This document shows positions 58,789 to 64,000 of a stretch of 64,000 nt of DNA, one piece after another. The DNA is taken from positions 2,170,001-2,234,000 of the forward strand of contig CAWIFQ010000003.1 in assembly GCA_963835495.1 (NCBI GenBank), read 5' to 3'. A model generated the notes under the pieces. The model was not told the DNA's origin. It saw nothing but the letters and a program-made list of their open reading frames with translations, and ran no database searches. The translations under genes and the position numbers were made by a program. This DNA comes from Acaudatibacter sp963835495. GTDB taxonomy: Bacteria > Pseudomonadota > Alphaproteobacteria > Caulobacterales > Caulobacteraceae. Numbering within the stretch: the first letter of the stretch is position 1; each line of letters opens with the position of its first letter.

Positions 58789-60401
58789 CCCAGCACAGCG
58801 ACGTCGTGATCATCGGCGGCGGCCACAACGGCCTGGTCTGCGCCTTCTACCTGGCCAGCGCCGGGCTGAAGGTGACGGTGCTGGAGCGGCGCGGCGTCGT
58901 CGGCGGTGCGGCGGTGACCGAGGAGTTCTTCCCCGGCTTCCGCAATTCCGACCGCCAGCTACACGGTCTCGCCTGCTGAACCCGAAGGTCATCGCCGACA
59001 TGGACCTGGCGGGCCACGGGCTGAAGATCGTCCACCGCCGCGCGTCCAACTTCCTGCCGCTGAACGACCGCGACTACCTGATCGTCGGCGAGGGCCGCAC
59101 CAAGAGCGAGGTCGCCAAGTTCTCGCAGCGCGACGCCGATCGCCTCGACGCCTACGGCGAGCGCCTCGAAGCCATCGCCGACGTGCTGCGCGAACTGGTG
59201 CTGAAGACGCCACCTAACGTCGAGATGGGCGGCGGCCTCGCTGGGCTGGGTGAACTGCTGAAAGGCGCCGCGCTCGGCCGCAGCCTCGAGCCGGCTGGAC
59301 ACCACCGCCCGCCGCGACCTGCTGGCGCTGTTCGCTCAGTCCGCCGGCGACTGGCTCGATGGTTGGTTCGAGAGCGACCCGATCAAGGCCGCGTTCGGCT
59401 TCGACGGCGTGGTGGGGACCTACGCCAGCCCCTATTCGCCCGGCACCGCCTATGTGCTGCTGCACCACGTGTTCGGCGAGGTGAACGGCAAGAAGGGCGT
59501 CTGGGGCCACGCCATCGGCGGGATGGGCGCGATCACCCAGGCGATGGCGAGCGCGTGCGCCGCGCTGGGCGTCGATATCCGCACCGACGCGCCGGTGGCC
59601 GAGGTGATCGTCGAGAAGGGCCGCGCGGTCGGCGTCGTCACCGAGGCCGGCGACCGGTTCGATGCGCGGACCATCGTCTCGAACCTGAACCCCAAGCTGC
59701 TGTTCCAGAAAATCGTCGACCCGGCCGTGCTGCCGGCCGACTTCAACGAGCGGATCGAGCGCTATCGCTGCGGCTCGGCGACGCTGCGGATGAACGTGGC
59801 GCTCTCGGAGCTGCCGCGTTTCACCTGCCTGCCGCAGATGGGCGACCACCTGACCGGCGGCATCATCATCGCGCCGACCCTCGGCTACATGGAGCGCGCC
59901 TACGCCGACGCCCGCGCCACCGGCTGGTCGAAGGAGCCGATCGTCGAGCTGCTGATCCCCTCGACGCTGGACGACAGCCTCGCCCCCGGCGGCCAGCATG
60001 TCGCCAGCCTGTTCTGCCAGCACGTCGCGCCGGAGCTCTCCGACGGGCGGTCGTGGGACGACCACCGCGAGGAAGTCGCCGACCTGATGATCGAGACTGT
60101 CGAGCGCGCGGCGCCTGGCTTCAAGGCCTCGGTGCTGGGGCGGATGACGCTGACGCCGCTCGACCTGGAGCGCACCTTCGGCCTGGTCGGTGGCGACATC
60201 ATGCACGGCGCGCTGACGCTCGATCAGATGTTCTCCGCCCGCCCGGTGCTGGGCCACGGCCACTACCGCACGCCGCTGGCGGGGCTCTACCAGTGCGGCG
60301 CGGGCACGCACCCCGGCGGCGGCGTCACCGGCGCTCCGGGCCACAACGCGGCCCGCGAAATCCTGAAGGACGTCGGCCGGCGCCGGCGCTGGGCGGGCTA
60401 G
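58785..60401 (+). CDS. FAD-dependent oxidoreductase, phytoene-desaturase-like fold (three frameshifts)
   Basis: About 537 aa after correction. FAD motif VVIIGGGHNGLVCAFYLASAGLKVTVLERRGVVGGAA. Frames change near 58949 (extra G), near 58972 (extra C) and near 59293 (extra G); the last two-thirds is uninterrupted up to 60401. The C-terminal signature is GLYQCGAGTHPGGGVTGAPGHNAA, typical of CrtI/NAD(P)-binding amine oxidoreductases. In this operon it probably oxidises an amine or thioether intermediate. ATG overlaps the Rieske stop. Confidence 0.75.
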
Positions 60402-60406
60402 TCGCG

Positions 60407-61552
60407 ATGCGCACCTGCGACGTCGCGGTGATCGGGCTTGGGCTGATGGGGAGCGCCGCGCTCTACGCGCTCGCCCGGCAAGGCGCGGACGTGCTCGGTT
60501 TCGACCCGCTGCCGGTGGGCTCGGACCGCGGCTCCTCGCACGGCTCCTGCCGCGTCTTCCGCCGCTTCAACGCCGAGAACCCCGCCTACACAGCGCTCAG
60601 CGACCAGGCGTTCGCCGGCTGGCGGGCGCTGGAGGCGGCCAGCGGAACGACGGTGCTGACGCCAAGCCAGGTGCTCGAAGCCGGCCCGGCGGGCTGCGCC
60701 TCCGTCGCGGCCTCGCGCGCGGCGGCGCTGGCGGCCGGCGACGCACCGGGCGGAGTGTGGACCGGCGCCGAGGCCAACGCCGCCTTTCCCGCGTTCCGCC
60801 TGCCGGACGACTGGGACGTCGTGGTGCAGGACGCCGGCGGTATCCTGCTGGCCGAGCGGGCCATGCGCGCCTTTCGCGAAGCCGCCCGCGACCGGATCAT
60901 CCCTGAGGCGGCGCGGCTGACGCCGACGCCGGCGGGCCTGCGCATCACGACCGCCTCGGAGGAAGTCCTCGCGGCGCAGGCCATCGTCGCGGCCGGCCCG
61001 TGGATCGGCGACTTCGTCCCCGCCCTCAGGCCTTATCTGCGCGTGACCCGGCAGACGGTGGGCTGGTTCCGACCGGCAAACCCGGCCGCGGCCGGCTACG
61101 GCCATTTCCCCGTCTTCCTGCTCGATGGGCCGCACGGCTTCATCTACGGCTTCCCGGACTTCGAGGGCCGCGGTGTGAAGGCGGCCCGGCACGATCACGG
61201 TCCGCAGGTGACGCCGGATGCCTGGGGCCCGCCCGCGAGCGACGCCGAGCTGTCGCCGGTCAGCCAAACGCTGGAGACCTTCATTCCCGGCGCGGCGGGC
61301 CCGGTCGTCGAGCGCGACGTCTGCCTCTACACCAACACCCTGGCCGCCGACCTCCGCGCCGACAACGGAGAAGAGTTCATCATCGACCGCCTGCCGCAGG
61401 ACCCACGGATCATCGTCGCCTCCCCCTGCTCCGGTCACGGCGCCAAGTTCGCCAGCGCGATCGGCGAGATCCTGGCGTCGCTGGCGCTGAAGCCGGCATT
61501 CCAGGCCGATCCCGCCTTCCGGCTCGACCGGTTCTCAGGCTTTCGAGGCTGA
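60407..61552 (+). CDS. Monomeric sarcosine oxidase-like flavoprotein
   Basis: 381 aa DAO family. FAD motif VAVIGLGLMGSAALYALARQG at residues 6-26, and SDRGSSHGSCRVFRRFNAENPAYTAL resembles the MSOX/N-methyltryptophan oxidase N-terminal half. The covalent flavin Cys is conserved in the context DVCLYTNT near residue 306, and CSGHGAKF follows. Such enzymes oxidise N-methyl amino acids to free amine plus formaldehyde and H2O2. The ATG at 60407 is five bases after the previous stop. Confidence 0.85.
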   Translation: MRTCDVAVIGLGLMGSAALYALARQGADVLGFDPLPVGSDRGSSHGSCRVFRRFNAENPAYTALSDQAFAGWRALEAASGTTVLTPSQVLEAGPAGCASVAASRAAALAAGDAPGGVWTGAEANAAFPAFRLPDDWDVVVQDAGGILLAERAMRAFREAARDRIIPEAARLTPTPAGLRITTASEEVLAAQAIVAAGPWIGDFVPALRPYLRVTRQTVGWFRPANPAAAGYGHFPVFLLDGPHGFIYGFPDFEGRGVKAARHDHGPQVTPDAWGPPASDAELSPVSQTLETFIPGAAGPVVERDVCLYTNTLAADLRADNGEEFIIDRLPQDPRIIVASPCSGHGAKFASAIGEILASLALKPAFQADPAFRLDRFSGFRG

Positions 61553-61622
61553 GGCCGGTGCGGCGCCGGCGGCTCGCCGGACGGCCTTTCGCTCTACTAC
61601 CACTCGCTAGTTGGCGGCCGTT

Positions 61623-62144
61623 TCAGGCTCTACCGCGTGACCCGGCTGACCCGGCCGACCGTCCCAGCTGGCGCGCCGCCACGCCGCTGAGCGAGGTGCG
61701 GACGATCAGTTTGTGGAACGGCAGGATGGTGGTGAGGTAGGCCCGGCCCAGCAGATTGTGCCGGCGCACCAGGGTGGTCGCGGTCACCTCGCTGCCGGCG
61801 CCGGCGCCGGCCACGTCGACCACCACCCGGAAATCGAGGTGCTTGTCGTCGAAGCCGAGCACGACCCGGCCCGGGCTCTCCGACTCGATCGGGAAAATGC
61901 CGATCTTCGGACGCCGATCGCTCGCTTCCGGCCCGGTCTTCAGTCCGAACGGCGTCACCAGCGCATTGCGTAGCGCCATCAGCCGCTGAACCCACACCGG
62001 TGGCCGTTCCAGCATCAGCCGCGCGGCGGCGAGGGCGTCCAGGCCGCCGGCCTCGACGGTCACCCGGTAGGCGTCGATGAACTGTGCGCCGGGCAAGATT
62101 CCGCCCACGCTCGGCTGAGGTTCGATGGCATGGACGTCGGTCAT
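61623..62144 (-). CDS. DUF2867 family protein
   Basis: 173 aa, single-domain soluble protein. VGGILPGAQFIDAYRVTVEAGGLDALAAARLMLERPPVWVQRLMALRNALVTPFGLKT is typical of DUF2867. Function is unknown. ATG at 62144 (a TTG at 62147 gives one extra residue). It converges with the oxidase gene and is divergent from the MHS transporter gene. Confidence 0.75.
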   Translation of the reverse strand: MTDVHAIEPQPSVGGILPGAQFIDAYRVTVEAGGLDALAAARLMLERPPVWVQRLMALRNALVTPFGLKTGPEASDRRPKIGIFPIESESPGRVVLGFDDKHLDFRVVVDVAGAGAGSEVTATTLVRRHNLLGRAYLTTILPFHKLIVRTSLSGVAARQLGRSAGSAGSRGRA

Positions 62145-62328
62145 CAAGCTATCCGCGCTGAGGCAGGGCGCACGTTTCGTCTACATCATTTCATACACAA
62201 CAGGCGCCGGCGGCGGGCCGGCGCGCGCGGACGCCGACACTGGTTGCGAATATCTGACGGCCGTGCGCCTTCTGCGATGGGGGCGATCGGGGGACTTCGT
62301 GAGCCCAACGGCCGCGCGGGGGCGTCGC

Positions 62329-63655
62329 ATGACCACAGCCGTTGAAATCGGGGACCTGACGCCGCCGCTCGGCCAGGCGCTGAAAGTCCGGCACGTCGCC
62401 GCCGTGACCGCCGGCAACGCGCTCGAGTTCTACGACTTCCTCACCTACGCCTTCTTCGCCGCCCAGATCGGCCGCACCTTCTTTCCGTCCGCCGACGCCG
62501 CCGGCAGCCTGCTGGCGTCGCTGGCCACCTTCGGCGCCGGCTTCCTGATGCGGCCGGTAGGGGCGCTGACGATCGGGCGCATGGCCGACCGGCTCGGGCG
62601 CAAGCCGGCCATGCTGCTGTCGTTCACGCTGATGGGGGTGGCGATGGTCGGCCTGGCGCTGACCCCCAGCTACCGGATGATCGGTATCGCCGCGCCGATC
62701 CTGGCCATCGCCTTCCGGCTGATCCAGGGCTTCGCCCTCGGCGGCGAGATCGGGCCGAACACCGCCTACCTGATCGAGGCGGCGCCGCCGCATCGGCGCG
62801 GGCTCTACGTCTCCTTCCAATACATGAGCCAGGACGGCTCCATCCTGGTCTCCGGCCTGGTGGGGTACGCGCTGTCCAACCTGCTCAGCGACGCAGGGAT
62901 GGACGCCTGGGGCTGGCGGATCGCGTTCCTGCTGGGCGCGGTGATCGTCCCGTTCGGCCTGCTCCTGCGCCGCGAACTGGCCGAGACTCTGCCGCCGCGG
63001 ACGCCGAAGTCGGCCACCGCCGCACCCGACCTCACCCCTCGGCTGGCGCGCACCGCCGCGTTCGGCATCGTCATGCTCGCTGGCGGCACCACCGTCAGCT
63101 ACGTGATGGACTATCTGACCACCTACGCCACCTCGACCCTGCACATGGCCACCAACGTCGGGTTCCTGGCGACCATCTTCCTGGGCCTGACCGGGCTCGA
63201 TCTTCGATCCGATCGGCGGCTGGCTGTCGGACCGGTTCGGCCGCAAGCGCTGCATGCTGATCCCGTGGACCTTCCTGCTGCTGGCGACCTTGCCCGGCTT
63301 CTTCCTGCTGTCGACGCTGCGCAGCACCGCCGTGCTGATCGGCCTCTCCGTGGTGCTAACTATCGCCGCCAGTCTCGCGACCACTTCGGTGCTGGTGTCG
63401 GTCACCGAGTCGATTCCGGCGCGGGTCCGCGCCGGATCGCTGGGCCTGATCTACGCCTTCGCCATCTCGGTGTTCGGCGGCTCGACCCAGTTCACCGTCG
63501 CCTGGCTGACGGGCCTGACCCACAGCCCGCTGGCGCCAGCCTGGTACATGAGCATCTGCGTGGGGCTGGCGCTGGTCGCCATGATCGCCCTGCCCGAGAC
63601 GGCGCCAGGGCTGGCGAAGGCGAGGACTACGGTTGCTGCTGCGGCTGCGGCTTGA
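62329..63655 (+). CDS. Metabolite:H+ symporter (MHS family), frameshifted near 63200
   Basis: About 441 aa after correction. TM1 region VTAGNALEFYDFLTYAFFAAQIGRTFFP and the MHS loop motif MRPVGALTIGRMADRLGRKPAMLLSF are diagnostic for ProP/KgtP/ShiA-like proteins. One extra G near 63200 separates FLGLTGL from FDPIGGWLSDRFGRKRCMLIP. The C-terminal overlap of 29 bases with the convergent TonB-like gene is unusual but small. Start ATG 62329; GTG 62299 is possible. Substrate could be a carboxylate. Confidence 0.8.
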
Positions 63656-64000
63656 GGTTCAGCCGCACCCCGATCTGGACCACGGCGCCGTCCACCGGCT
63701 CGCCGTCGCGCTGCCAGGGGTTCATCCGCATCGTCGACGCCAGCTTCACCGCCGCTTCGGAAAAGCCGAGGCCATCCGGGTCGCCCGGCTGCGGCTGGCA
63801 GCCGCCGAGCGTGCCGTCCGGCGCGGCGACGCACCGGGCGACGCCGTAGCCGGTGGTCAGGCCCTTGTCGGCCGCCTCCTTCGGAAACACCTGCAGCGCC
63901 TCGTCCGGATCGAAGCCGGACACCCAATAGGGCGAGGTCACCTCCCGGTCGCCGGCGGCGCCGGGGGCGGGAAAGCGGAACGGGATGTCGACCCAGAGGT
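63627..64000 (-). CDS. TonB C-terminal-domain protein, partial at the right edge
   Basis: At least 124 aa shown; the gene continues past position 64000. The stretch WVDIPFRFPAPGAAGDREV, then the CVAAPDGTLGGCQPQPGDPDGLGFSEAAVKLASTMRMNPW motif, is the usual pattern of an energy-transducer TonB beta-domain. A preceding WVDIPF segment suggests a second domain copy. Function: periplasmic partner of TonB-dependent receptors or a related protein. The 5-prime part is missing, so the signal peptide or membrane anchor is not visible. Confidence 0.7.
   Translation of the reverse strand, partial: LWVDIPFRFPAPGAAGDREVTSPYWVSGFDPDEALQVFPKEAADKGLTTGYGVARCVAAPDGTLGGCQPQPGDPDGLGFSEAAVKLASTMRMNPWQRDGEPVDGAVVQIGVRLNLKPQPQQQP

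Overview
The window is very GC-rich, densely packed DNA with strong codon bias and short intergenic gaps. It looks like an alphaproteobacterial chromosome of the Caulobacteraceae, most likely Phenylobacterium or a close relative. The main support is a circularly permuted (two-piece) tmRNA whose encoded tag (ANDNFAQEYALAA, plus the charged Ala) is close to the Caulobacter tag, an alpha-type SspB adaptor, an ilvB gene with an attenuator, and many lipid/aromatic catabolic genes (acyl-CoA dehydrogenase, thiolase, MFE-2-like SDR, phytanoyl-CoA dioxygenase-like proteins, GPH transporters). No tRNA, rRNA, IS element, prophage or CRISPR array was seen.

Layout. 0-16.8 kb: thioesterase, beta-lactamase-like hydrolase, two overlapping PhyH-like dioxygenases, an MBL-fold protein, a luciferase-like oxidoreductase, GST, a nucleoside transporter, DUF4424, an S46 peptidase, a dienelactone-hydrolase-like protein and a three-gene DevCBA-like ABC exporter. 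16.9-19.8 kb: a compact RiPP-like locus with a 56-residue candidate precursor, an asparagine-synthetase-like (lasso-cyclase-like) enzyme without the glutaminase Cys, and a convergent prolyl-4-hydroxylase-like Fe/2OG oxygenase. 19.9-29.3 kb: lipid/CoA metabolism and three tandem GPH-type transporters. 29.3-43.4 kb: housekeeping block (apbC/mrp, HAD phosphatase, serB, miaA, esterase, phosphatase, APH-like kinase, acyl-CoA dehydrogenase, ilvB with leader peptide and terminator, an HtrA-like pseudoprotease, ilvN in the opposite orientation, yciB). 43.5-45.7 kb: permuted ssrA next to sspB, a thioesterase and a C13 peptidase. 45.7-51.8 kb: aromatic-type catabolic cluster with a TetR regulator. 51.9-56.0 kb: fumC, then a secreted YVTN propeller with DUF305 and DUF302 proteins. 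56.2-61.6 kb: permease, Rieske oxygenase and two flavoproteins, one resembling monomeric sarcosine oxidase, fitting catabolism of an N-methylated compound. 61.6-64 kb: DUF2867, an MHS-type transporter and the end of a TonB-domain protein.

Functional links. tmRNA tags proteins from stalled ribosomes and the neighbouring SspB delivers tagged proteins to ClpXP. ilvB expression is probably set by attenuation over a leader rich in Leu/Val/Ile codons. The Rieske-flavoprotein operon has ATGA overlaps, as do several other pairs, which indicates translational coupling.

Data quality. About sixteen single-base frameshifts interrupt otherwise well-conserved genes (at about 650, 23779, 46.4-48.9 kb, 58.95-59.29 kb and 63200). 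The protein code resumes cleanly after each, so I treat them as probable sequence errors, or very recent mutations, and annotate the whole genes. All functional calls come from reading the sequence; no database search was run.
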